The translations under genes were made by a program, and so were the position numbers. Shown here piece after piece: positions 23,873 to 33,938 of a stretch of DNA of 64,000 nucleotides. Below the pieces are notes generated by a model that worked only from the letters and a program-made list of their open reading frames with translations, searched no databases and was not told the DNA's origin. The DNA comes from Drosophila miranda (taxonomy: Eukaryota > Arthropoda > Insecta > Diptera > Drosophilidae): positions 20,788,913-20,852,912 of the forward strand of contig NC_046677.1 in assembly GCF_003369915.1 (NCBI RefSeq), given 5' to 3'. Numbering within the stretch: the stretch's first letter is position 1; each line of letters starts with the position of its first letter.

Positions 23873-23947
23873 TTTTCTGATGATAAACTATGATAGGGAC
23901 ATCTGATGTCTATGACTGATTTATCTTTGATAGTAGAACTGATTGTA
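23873..23947 (+). ncRNA. Box C/D snoRNA copy 5
   Basis: Box C TGATGA at 23878-23883, box D CTGA at 23939-23942. Both guides are intact; one extra T lies before the second guide. Confidence 0.8.
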
Positions 23948-24107
23948 CCACTCTTTGGCTCTCGATTTCCCTATCATGAGCAATTTGTACTTATCCAAAT
24001 ACCTATTTCTTTTACAGAAGACCGTGGTTGGAAGCATCCTGAGAACAGTCTGACTCCATGTGATTTGTAAGTGCATATATTTAAATACTACATAAATTAT
24101 GATACCT

Positions 24108-24181
24108 CATGGTGATGATACTTTTGATAGGGACATCTGATATCTATGACTGATCTATCATGGTTTAACATTCTGAATATT
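24108..24181 (+). ncRNA. Box C/D snoRNA copy 6, D guide lost
   Basis: Box C TGATGA at 24113-24118. GATAGGGACA and the internal CTGA are intact. The second half has diverged: GATAGTAGA is absent, and the terminal CTGA at 24173-24176 is only a candidate box D. It is at best a single-target guide. Confidence 0.65.
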
Positions 24182-24515
24182 TGTTTTGTCCAGTCGAAAT
24201 GACAGTTGAAATTACAGTATTATTATAAAAAAATGTTTGCTTTTATTACAGACGGGCCGTAAAGGGAGAGATCATTGGGACTCTATTGATAGCTTCGATA
24301 CCATCTGTAGATTGATGTTCTCGAATTAAGACATTACGAATTTCCCTTTCAGATGCTACTGGGCATGCACAAATATATTTCGTACAAATCAACAAATAAG
24401 TTTCATTTTTTTGGTCTCAATCGAAACGCGGGCTGTATTTTGAGTGCTGCCAACTCGCTACAACGAACAGCTGTTTGGCCATTCCCAACAGGTTGGCAGT
24501 CTGGGCGCCATCTGT

Positions 24516-24523
24516 TGGCAACA
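24516..24523 (+). promoter_or_regulatory. TGGYAACR core-promoter word of TMEM230-like gene
   Basis: TGGCAACA, matching the Drosophila promoter-enriched word TGGYAACR, 85 bp upstream of the ATG. A palindromic AACAGCTGTT lies just upstream, near 24465. The same word occurs in reverse between the SUCO-like gene and IKKepsilon. Confidence 0.5.
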
Positions 24524-24607
24524 AGACTGATAAGGCAGCGTGAACGTCGCCGCTAAAATTGTGATCGATCGGGAGATCAAGATCAACCAGTTCACAAAAA
24601 TCCAAAT

Positions 24608-25090
24608 ATGCTGCCCACCAAAACGGACTCCCGTCGACGTCTCAACGTTGGGGGCTCCGCCTCACCGTCTGGCGACTACATCAAGGTGATCGATGGACAG
24701 ACCGAAACGGATGGATTTGTGAACGAGCAGTGGATGGAACCGGAGTTGATTGAGCCGACGCCATGGAAAACGATACTCATCATCCTCATCCTGTTCATAG
24801 GCGGCACAGTGCGTTAAATTTTCGCCCAGGGGCCTCCTTGAGGGCCTGTCCGGTGACTCATAGCCCCCTTCCTCTGTAACCCTGTCTTCTTTTGTTCTCA
24901 GATATGTATTTGCTTTGCCACCAATCTATGGATGGCGGATATCAATCGAGAGCGTAGTGACCGTGTATGGGCTTTGTCCATTATTGGAGCACTGACCATT
25001 ATACCCGGCGGCTACTATATGTACGTGCTCTACTGCATTCTGCTGCATCGTCGTGGCTTCACCATGGACGATATTCGTCGACTGGGATAA
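24608..25090 (+). CDS. TMEM230-like two-pass membrane protein
   Basis: 129-residue homologue of TMEM230 (DUF872 family), a small protein of secretory, recycling and synaptic vesicles implicated in vesicle transport. Exons are 24608-24808 and 24902-25090, joined in phase 0 across a 93-nt intron. The N-terminal half is hydrophilic and cytosolic. Two transmembrane segments follow at about residues 54-76 (WKTILIILILFIGGT continuing into exon 2) and 90-112 (VWALSIIGALTIIPGGYYMY). The family signature near the C-terminus is present: the P-G-x-Y turn in helix 2, then a basic loop and a Gly-Phe/Tyr-x-x-x-D-D-I motif (GFTMDDIRRLG; compare the Y-S-Y-D-D-I end of human TMEM230). It lies tail-to-tail with brunelleschi, with 713 bp between the stops. 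Confidence 0.9.
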
Positions 25091-25803
25091 GGGATCACAT
25101 ATTTGTGTTTGTTTTTTGTCGTACGTTTTGTCAAATACAGTTTTATTGCATTTACTTTACACTACAATTATTCACACATTTCATTGGCATAATTATCTTA
25201 GATCCTTCGAAAAGGGTAGCAACAATCCTTAATGTTTAGTTCTTTCTATATAAATCCATGTGTATTGCCCCCGCGTCAATTGATTTTTGCAGTAGTTTTG
25301 CATTTGCTTTTGCTTTTTGTATAAAAATATTTGTAAATACGAATTTTTTATCAAAATGTATAATGCTTGAGTGGTTTTTTTCGTGCGCGAAACATTTGCT
25401 ATCTATATAAATACACCACATTGCAAGCCTAAAGCTGCATAACTCTTGATATATATATATATATATGGACTATACGATTTATATTATGGCCATTTTTCTC
25501 TATCAAGCATTTAGTTATGGTATATATGTATACGTTTTTTGTTTATGTTTTGAGCTTAATTATATACAATTTATGCGTATTTATTACTCGGTTTATAGTT
25601 TTGTTTCTCTTTACGAACAATTGCTTTTGATATTACCACAAGCCTAGGGGTATAACAGAGCGGGGGTCAAACTATATTTTGGGGCAGACATTACATATAC
25701 ACACACACACAAGAGACTCACGCACATAAATACATATATGTAGTAACGAAATTAAACTAGAGACATTAACAAGTGTTGTTTCCTTTCCAACTCTTTCGCC
25801 GCC
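25091..25803. other. Convergent 3' region between TMEM230-like and brun
   Basis: AT-rich 713 bp holding the 3' UTRs of both genes. An (AT)n run lies near 25450-25466 and a short (CA)n near 25700. No canonical AATAAA stands out in a convincing place for either gene, so cleavage sites cannot be assigned. Confidence 0.5.
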
Positions 25804-28800
25804 TCACTGCTCAACAACGGTCACCTCTATGGGCGGTATAAACTTCCAAACATGCGCCTGCTGCTCATCATAGCTGGACGAGAACATATCTAATTGACCT
25901 CCGACAATATTTGTGGCGCTCGGACAGGAACGTGCTGACTGTTGTTGCTGTTGTTGCGGATTGGTGGAGCAGTCAATGCTGGCCTTAAAACGTCCAGGCG
26001 TAAAGAATATCACAGAGCAAGTGTGCTGCGTCTGCTCCTGCTTCTCCAGAATGGGGATTGCAATTCTAAAAAGGGAACTCAATCAATTACAAATTGATAT
26101 ATATTTATGTTTTGGTACTGACCTATTCGGCCCTGAGAAGGCCACGCGTGTCTCCAGACTGTAATTCTCCATTCCATTTAAATAGTCCTGATAGAACTTG
26201 ATGCTCAACACCAGGTTCTTGAGCGGCTGCAGCGAATCATTGGTCAACTGAATGCTAAGCAGCACCCGCTGCCCTACCGTACACACAAGCTCGCTGTGCG
26301 GCTGCACGGGCGTGTCCTGAAAGCTAATAGCTATAAGAAAATAAGAAAAGTCAGAGATTTCAAAAAGAAATGTAGACTCCAGTATAACTTACACCACTGC
26401 AAGGGCGAGACAGCAGTGAGATCCACCATGGACTGCGACAAGACTATGCCCCGCAAGGAGGCAATGCCCGCAATATCGGTGCCAGTCAGCAGCCAATTGA
26501 TTTTCACCCGCTCGGCTATATGCTCCGAGCAGAGTTTGCTCAGAGCATCGTTAAACGACAGCAGTTGCGTTCGAAAACAGAGTTCTGCAAAGGAATTTAA
26601 TTGGGTTTTAATCTCACACAAGGGATATAGCACAATATATCAAACCTCTCTCTAGATTCTCCGCAACTTCGGCTGCCCGTGCCGCACACACTTGCTCCAG
26701 GGAGCAACGATCCACCGGTATGGGCACACGGCAGCTTTCTTTGGCCTCGATGAGTATATTCTTGTTGTCTGTGTAATTGAGCGACATCTCTTGAGCGGTT
26801 AGATTGGATATATCCAGCACCAGGTAGAACTGTGAAGCTCTAAAAAGGCAACAGGAAAATTATGAAAGCTCTTTTGATCGTTCCTCCCACTTACATTTCG
26901 GCTGGCAGGACATCCCAGCTGGTGATCTGTGCACTGGGCAGTAGCTCTAAATTAAAGGACACTGCACACTGGCGGCAGTATCCCGCCGTCAGAGCCTCCC
27001 CTCCTGAGTATTTCAAGCGGATCTGCGCCTCAACGTGCTGCGAATACTGCGAGCCAAGGCTGGAGGGTCCTGGCTGCAGGCTCAGTGCCGCCAGTGAAGG
27101 CTGCCCCCCGGACATGGTCGAACGGAAGCTGGATGTTTGCGGCTCCTGCCGACGATGCTGCGGTGAGCCAACTCTCGAGGGCAGGCTGGCATGACCTGAG
27201 ACGGACATCAGTGAGGAGCAATAATCACCAGCCGCAGGAGCACTCGAATGCACCGAAGACGGAGGTGGCTGGGGGCAAACGAAATCCGCCTCGGCATACA
27301 CTTCCACCACAAATTCAATGGAACCCTGCGGCGGAACGGGCAGCTTGGCCTGCAAGCAAAAGGGAATTAAGAATCAATCATCAGGGACCTCTCTTTCCCA
27401 CTTGAAACTCACCAGCAATGCCTCTTCATCTATCCGAAAGATCTTCTTTTGCAGCTCCTGCTCTACATTGGAATTAATGTTCACCTCCAGATGTTCCAGC
27501 GGCAGGGTGGCGCTCTCATTGGTAATGGTTATGGTGCAGCTGGAGAACTCTCCGTTGTACAGCGTGAGGCTGGCCGAGGTGACGACAATATCCGCACTAT
27601 TCAAATTACTAAATGTGGCCGTCTGTGGCAGCGAGGTCTTGACGGATATCCGCGGCAGGGCTGGTATCACCTCCACCAGATAGTTGGGCGGAAAGCTACG
27701 GCCGCGCATATGCTTCAGTCGACAGTTGGACTTGACGCCCAGCGTGTGCGTACTGTAACCCTGGAGATCCAGTTGCCCCGTCTCGATGGGCGTGCCATGC
27801 AACGGCACATAGGTGGGCACATGCGGCTGCAGGACAATGGTCTGGGGCAGGGACTCGAACACCACGCCATTCGTCAGCAGTCGCATATCGGTGACCGTCA
27901 GCTCGAATGGCAGGGGATTCCGCAAGCGCACACAGACCTCGCTCAGATCGTTTTGAACCCAAAAAAAAGCTGGAACCAAAGAATAGGATTGTAAGAGATC
28001 GATTCTACATCTATAATGCTCTGGCTTACCTATTTTATTCTTATCCTTCTTCTTGTCCCTTCTATCCACGGAATTAAAGTGTATGGGCGTGAACAGAAAC
28101 GGCCCGCTGTCTGCCTTGGCCACCTTGATCCGCTGCGGCCGTAAATGGGGCGGCAAATCCTTGACCTGGAAGTCCAGGCAGTAGGGCAAATCTGTGAGAT
28201 TGGCGGGTGGTATCACAGTGCCATTCTCCAGCACCAGCGGCACAGGCGAGCCCTCGCACTGGGCGCTCAGATTCTAAAACGGAATTTCATTAGATTTCCC
28301 TTAAGTAATAGGTATATTTATTGGACCCACTTGCAGTTGTACAGCCATTTCGCTTTGTTCTGTGGGTGACATGTTGTCCCATTGGGTCTGCAGTAGGAAC
28401 GTCATATGCCGCGTGGCCAGGGCCGAGTGTCCCAGTCGCCGGGCAGCCGTGATGAGACTCTGAACCAAATCAATCTGCAGTGCCGGCCAGCCGGCAGCAT
28501 TCTCCAACACTTCCAGCGGATCCAGACACAGCCGATATCCTGTAAAGCTGCCCAACATCAGGCGATAGCTTTGATTCCAGTCCGGCGCCTGGCTGCCCTG
28601 CTGGACATGCTTCAATGCCGCCAGACGCTGAAAGAAGGCCGCCTTCCGCTGGTATCCGATCTGCTGATACAGATCCGTAATGATCTCGAATCGCTTGACG
28701 CGCTCTGGCTCGCTCATGCTCAGATTGACGTACAGAATGTTCTGCAGGAACATGGCCACATCCAACGGACGATTCTGTTCGATGCAGATGCGCGAGGCCT

Positions 28801-30220
28801 TGAGCGCCGCCTCCGTTTCAATGGTGGCCGCATGCCGGTATTTGCTGTAGTTGATGATCGCCTTGCGATAGTAGCTGGTGATCTCCTCGGCCTTGAGTAT
28901 GTTACCGGGCAGCTCCCCGTTGCGCTGGTTGCCCAGCGGCGCTGCCGATATTGTGGATGTGGAAGAGGTGGTCGTGGATGAAGTGGTTGGCGTGTCCGAG
29001 GCCGAGGAATTGTTGGCCGTCGTCGCCAGGGAAGATACCGATGAGCAGGAAGATGAGTTCGAGGTGAGCTTCTGTTGCTGCTGAACTGCTACTTCCCCAT
29101 TGGCATTGGCGGCAGCGGTCGTCGTGGAGTCGGGTGCTGTCACCTTTTTGGTGGCATCGCTGGCTCGCCATTTCTCTGGCGTGTGCCTCAGCGGGGAGGT
29201 GCCTGCAAAACCCATAAAAAGGATTATATTTCTGACCTTTTGGAGTTGATTTCTCACTTACCCGCCTCCTGCAGCGACGAGTTCCTATGCAGCGTCTCAA
29301 TCTCTCGCATTTGCGGATACAACAGCATGGCTGATGCCGCACACAGACCCTCCTCGGTGGCCCCCACCCACAGGGAATCGCCTACAGATCTCAACGTCTC
29401 GTTGGCATTATGATAGAGACTCAGTGCATCATCGACGAGGCCCGCTTGCAGCGACAAGTCAGCCAGATTCTTCATCACGCGCCCAACGCAACGTTTCCGA
29501 TTGTTCCGCGACTCCATGTCCAGGCCCACAAAGTCACGCTTCTCGAAGGGGGCCAGCAACAGGCTCACCTTGTCTGCCTTCTCCCGTGAACGCTCCAGCC
29601 GCCGTGACTCCAGCACCCAAAATAGAGCGCTCACAAAGTCCCCAATGCGCGACTCCAGATCCGAACATGAATCCTGCTCGCGATAGAAGAACGCCTGAGA
29701 TTTGAAGTTGGAGGGCGTCGTATAATCATCCTGCAAGAGACGTGAAGCCGTGGTCTTGTCTTCGCCAATGGTCTCCAGGACATTAGGATCGTCGGGTCCA
29801 AAGAAAATGGCACGGGATTCGTAGAGAGTGCTGCTATAGCGCACCTTCAGGGACTCGTGCTGGCGGCAGAGCTCATTCAACTCCGTCTGGTTGTCAAACT
29901 TGCCAATGGTGACGAGGCCCAGCAGGCGGCGATGTGTCTGAAAGTCGCCCCAATCATTATGCTCCACGGGATGATCATGGATGAAACGCACCCAAATCGT
30001 GCGTGTGTTTCCACTGGAATCTTTAAGAGAGCAAGCATTTATATACATTTCTAAGGGGAGGAGCCCTCAAGCACTTACCATTCACTTTGATGCTGTTGAC
30101 ACGTCGCACTTTCTCAAAGGCCCGCTGGAGGATGCGTGCCCGCGAGGGTCCCACACCTCGGAGCAGCACCAGGAGGGAGCTGTGGTGCAGGGCATTCTGT
30201 TCGTAGTCGGGTCGTGACAT
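25804..30220 (-). CDS. brun: Brunelleschi, TRAPPC9/Trs120 homologue
   Basis: Large subunit of the TRAPP II tethering complex, acting at the Golgi/endosome as part of the Rab11 exchange machinery. The fly gene is known for male-germline cytokinesis. Ten exons: 30220-30079, 30020-29262, 29202-28331, 28273-28030, 27969-27413, 27349-26895, 26839-26646, 26584-26393, 26330-26123, 26065-25804. All phases agree, giving 1294 residues. The start MSRPDYEQNALHHSSLL aligns with the MSVPDY start of human TRAPPC9. An in-frame ATG 17 codons upstream (30271) is less likely. Conserved hallmarks include NDWGDFQTHR, SRRLERSREKADK and PFEKRDFVGLDMESR. Exon 3 holds a Ser/Thr/Asn-rich low-complexity insert. The second half is the beta-sandwich (ASPM/SPD-2/Hydin-like) part of TRAPPC9. 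Head-to-head with the METTL13 homologue. Confidence 0.95.
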
Positions 30221-30904
30221 AACTGGCTCCACGCTACCATGAGACAGCATAAGACCGACCGTAGCACGCATTTACACACACACGGCGCTCGCTAGCTCGC
30301 TCGCAATACACTTCGCCAGTTGGCCGGGGTCTGGAATTTCACATTTGTTCTCCTGTATACGATTCGCATGCACACCCCTCCACACCGCACTGCTGCCTGT
30401 GATTAATGTGCCTCTCCTCAATTGATTTCCATTGTTTTGCATTGATATGTGGAGCCAAGTGGAGCAGCAGCAGCAGAAGCAGAAGCAGCAGAAAGGCGCC
30501 TCCCCCTTTTGAGGTGGTTTGCTGTTCGATGATGTTTCTGCTGCTTTCACCTCGAGAATTGCCTTTCTAGCACGTTTTCTGCTTGGGGTGCATGGATTAT
30601 GCAGGTGGTACACCCCAGAATCCAGCTTCAATTTCTGTATAAATTGAATTTTAGTTGTGTTTTAATTTTAATTTTACAAAGAAGTTGTCCAATCAGTGCA
30701 TTGTGGCTTAGTCCGGGTGAATGGCAAATTGCAGAGATTTCTAGCGGTCTGGTCACACTATTGCTATGAAAAATCTAAAAATTACACAAAAATACCGATA
30801 TTGTCTTAAAAACTACACTGTGCTTCGATAAAAATATATATATCGATACATGGATATATTTAAGCCGCCTTATTGTTTATGCATAGTTAAATTATAATTT
30901 AACA
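30221..30904. promoter_or_regulatory. Divergent promoter brun / METTL13 homologue
   Basis: 684 bp between start codons. Contains motif 1 GGTCACACTA at 30751-30760 and a palindromic DRE core TATCGATA at 30841-30848, both closer to the METTL13 start. Motif 1 and DRE are hallmarks of constitutive Drosophila promoters bound by M1BP and DREF. Confidence 0.7.
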
Positions 30905-33335
30905 ATGAATTTACTGCCGAAAACACGCGAAGAGTTCGCGCAAACCGACTACTGGAACGAGTTCTTCAAAAAGCGTGGCGAAAAGGCTTTTGAATGGTAG
31001 GCAGACGGTGTTTTCCGAGGCAACAAAAAGCAACATGTGTTTTCTTTCTATTTCCTAGGTATGGAGAATATCTGGACCTGTGCGATCATATACACAAATA
31101 CATCAAGCCGGTAGATAAGATTCTGATGCTAGGATGCGGCAACTCCAAGCTGAGCATGGATATGTATGACTCGGGATACAGGTACGAAACAGCCAGTACC
31201 TCTCTCTGTAAAATTATAACCCAAAGTTGCTTTTCTTCCGCAGGGATATAACGAATATTGATATCTCCCCGGTGGCTGTGAAGAAGATGTTGGAGCAAAA
31301 TGCACGTACGCGTCCAGATATGAAGTTCCTGCAAATGGATGCCACAGCCATGACGTTTCCCGATGAGAGCTTCTCCGTGGCCTTGGATAAGGGCACACTG
31401 GATGCCCTGTTTGTGGACGATGCCCCAGAAACTAAAGCTGTGGTGGAGAACTATTTCAAGGAGATTCTACGCACCATGCGGTTCGTATGCTGGGCTTTAA
31501 AGCGATTCGGATATACCATCGTTTATTCCATTTTAGAAATGGCGGTCGCTATTTTTGCGTATCCTTGCTGCAGGAGCACATTCTCAACTTTCTGGTAGAG
31601 TTCCTACCCCGTCACAACTGCATGCTGCGCATTGTCCACTGTTTGGGTGTGGAGCAGGCCAACAAGGAGAAGAACGCCGACGATGCCATGAAGCTGCCCG
31701 TTTTCGTGGTCATTGCCACCAAATTCAAGAGTCTTCCAATGCCCGTTAGTAGATCCCAAATAATTCCATAGAATATTCCGTAACTCCCTCCGTTTTGTAT
31801 AGATTTTGGAATTCGGTTTAGGTAACGATAAAATGCAAAGATTCACCGAGTCTTCGGAGCTAAGCAATGCCGTGCGTTCTGTGCAAAAGGCCGCCTTGGT
31901 GTTCAACGGACTGGCCCGCTCCAGCATTGCTGGTCACGATGAGGTGACCCTGGACCTGTATCGGCCCTCGGAGAACACCCCTCGCTATAGCATATACATT
32001 TTGGATCAGGCGGCAGCCAGAGGCCTGAACAAATATGCGGCATTTATTGTGCCGCAAGGCAGGGAGATTGAGTGGCTCTTTGGCACCCCCTCTGGACGCA
32101 AGAAGCTGCAGGCATCGGCCAAGATTCAACGTCTCGCGGTGGTTACGCTGCATCGCGACCAAGTCTACAACACGCTCGAGGAGGTCAAGGCAGAGCTGGG
32201 CGATACCGTATTCAGTCTGGCTCCATACGGACATAACGAACAGATCCCCTATCTGTCGCTGGGCAGCGATGTGGGCAAGCGGGAGACCCTGATCAGTGGC
32301 TTCTCCAAGATATCCGGCGAATTTCGCATCGAGGAAGTGGAGGCCGGTGGCAAAACGTTGCGTCGCCTGATATTCCTCAGCAATCAGTTTGTTGTGCAGT
32401 CGGAGGCCTTGGTGAAAACAAGTAAAACAGAAGAATTATCCCGTTTAAGAGATTTCTAATGTTCCTTATGTTTAATTTCAGTTAAAATCAAAGGCAAAAA
32501 AGAGCGCAAGAAGATAGACTTTGGTTATTTGGCCTGCCAGCATCATTTGTACATGTCCGTGGGCGTCCAACTGGCCACAACGCTGCAGAATCCCAAGAAG
32601 GATGTGCAAAAGGATGTTCTAGTCATTGGCCTCGGAGGCGGCGGCCTGTGCAGCTTCCTTCATGCCGCTCTACCGTAGGTTGACACAGTGCACATTCTAC
32701 AAATTTTATAATTGAAATCTCTTTCCAGTCAATCGCGAATTACGGCTGTGGAGATAGACCCCATAATGCTGGAGGTGGCTGAGCAATATTTCGAGCTGAA
32801 GCAGGACAAACGCTTCCATGTGGTCATTGACGATGGTCTGGCCTTTGTGGAACGCTGTCGTAATGAAGGTACCTCTGATTTCCCCTGGCAAAGACGCCTC
32901 TCTAAAAGGAATATTCCCTTTTCAGATATACACTTTGATGCAGTCCTGTTCGATGTGGACAGCAAAGATCTCAGCCTGGGCATGAGTTGTCCCCCACAGG
33001 GCTTTCTAGCCCACGATGTACTCCTGCACATCAAGGAGATCATTGGACCCAAGGGTCTGTTCATGCTCAATCTGGTGTGTCGCGATGAGACCCTCAAAAC
33101 GGAGGCCATTGTCAATTTGCAAAAGGTTTTCCCGGCCGTCTGCAGCTACAAACTGGAGGAGGACATCAACGAGGTGGTTTACTGTGCCAACGATGAGAAG
33201 TACAAAACTGTGGAGCACTGGCAGAAGGCCATGGGCACTGCGGGCCGTGGCCTAAACACGACCATCAAGGAGCACAAGCTGGCCAGCGAGGACCCCCTCG
33301 AAGTGGCCGAGTTTCTCAGTGAACTGAAGCTATAG
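30905..33335 (+). CDS. CG2614: METTL13/eEF1AKNMT homologue, dual methyltransferase
   Basis: Vertebrate METTL13 trimethylates the N-terminus of eEF1A with its C-terminal domain and dimethylates Lys55 with its N-terminal domain. Eight exons: 30905-30996, 31059-31181, 31244-31480, 31537-31744, 31803-32421, 32482-32674, 32729-32868, 32926-33335. The result is 673 residues with all phases consistent. The N-terminal domain starts [17 protein letters not shown], then has the SAM-binding glycine loop [12 protein letters not shown] and the acidic NIDISPVAV strand. The C-terminal spermidine-synthase-like domain has [16 protein letters not shown] and [10 protein letters not shown]. Both SAM sites look intact. 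The last intron, 57 nt, contains no stop and keeps frame, so retention would add 19 residues. CG2614 is the D. melanogaster name from memory. Confidence 0.95.
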
Positions 33336-33354
33336 AAAATGATTCGGTTTTTAA

Positions 33355-33360
33355 ATAAAT
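33355..33360 (+). terminator. Polyadenylation signal AATAAA
   Basis: AATAAA 20 nt after the METTL13 homologue stop; a second copy lies at 33382-33387. Confidence 0.6.
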
Positions 33361-33802
33361 GTTAATTGTATTTTAGTTATAAATAAAAAACTAAACTATT
33401 AACTAATTGTATTGTAGAATTGCTAATAATAACAAGAGCTAAGTGTGGCAAAAAAGTATCGCAAAATGTTTTCGCTTTCAACTTAAAGTACGCTAAATCG
33501 TTGGATTTCGGATAGCAAGAATAACGAGGCTTGGAATATATCATCATATTTCATACATTATAAACTTAAGCTGGTAATTAAATTAATTCAGTTAAACGAT
33601 TTCTTTCGTATCTTTTTTCGTTAGGTTTCGGTTTCTAGCAGCAAAGGCACACGCACCCGCACATCGTTGGATGCCTGAAAGGATTACAAAATATAATAAG
33701 TACTATACTTAAATTTGTTGTTGTTTCATTACAGTCACTTGCAGTTTAGTCTGCAACACAAAAAAGGAACTCTTCTTAAATGAAATTAGGGCCATACAAA
33801 TA

Positions 33803-33808
33803 TTTATT
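33803..33808 (-). terminator. Polyadenylation signal AATAAA
   Basis: AATAAA on the minus strand, about 130 nt after the stop of the SUCO-like gene. Confidence 0.55.
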
Positions 33809-33938
33809 TTTTACAAACAATTACTTTAACCATTTTCTGGCTCTCTTCGTGGGAACTTCTTGGTGAACACAATTGAAAAGGGGGCAGGGTCTAGTGGCAA
33901 TAAAAAACTCACTGGGACTTATAAAAATCAAAAATAAA

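Larger units (their letters stand above)
22640..24350 (+). ncRNA. Non-coding snoRNA host gene (UHG type)
   Basis: A multi-exon transcript whose introns each carry a box C/D snoRNA unit. Exons read from splice sites: about 22640-22714, 22867-22930, 23110-23149, 23332-23373, 23548-23603, 23778-23835, 24018-24066, then a last part from 24252. Donors are GTAAG and acceptors are TTTACAG-like. The exons are only 40-64 nt, lack a shared long reading frame, and resemble each other; for example GTGATTTTCAATGGACACAT recurs. The exon-intron unit has therefore been duplicated in tandem with a period of 216-235 bp. The exon sequence appears to be dispensable filler, as in known U-host genes of flies and vertebrates. 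The 3' end is not clear; a further acceptor lies at 24352. Expression is probably strong and constitutive, given the motif 1 promoter. Confidence 0.8.

Noticed and set aside
30221-30271. Upstream in-frame ATG for brun
   Set aside because: The 17 extra residues have no counterpart in TRAPPC9; MSRPDY at 30220 matches the conserved family start.
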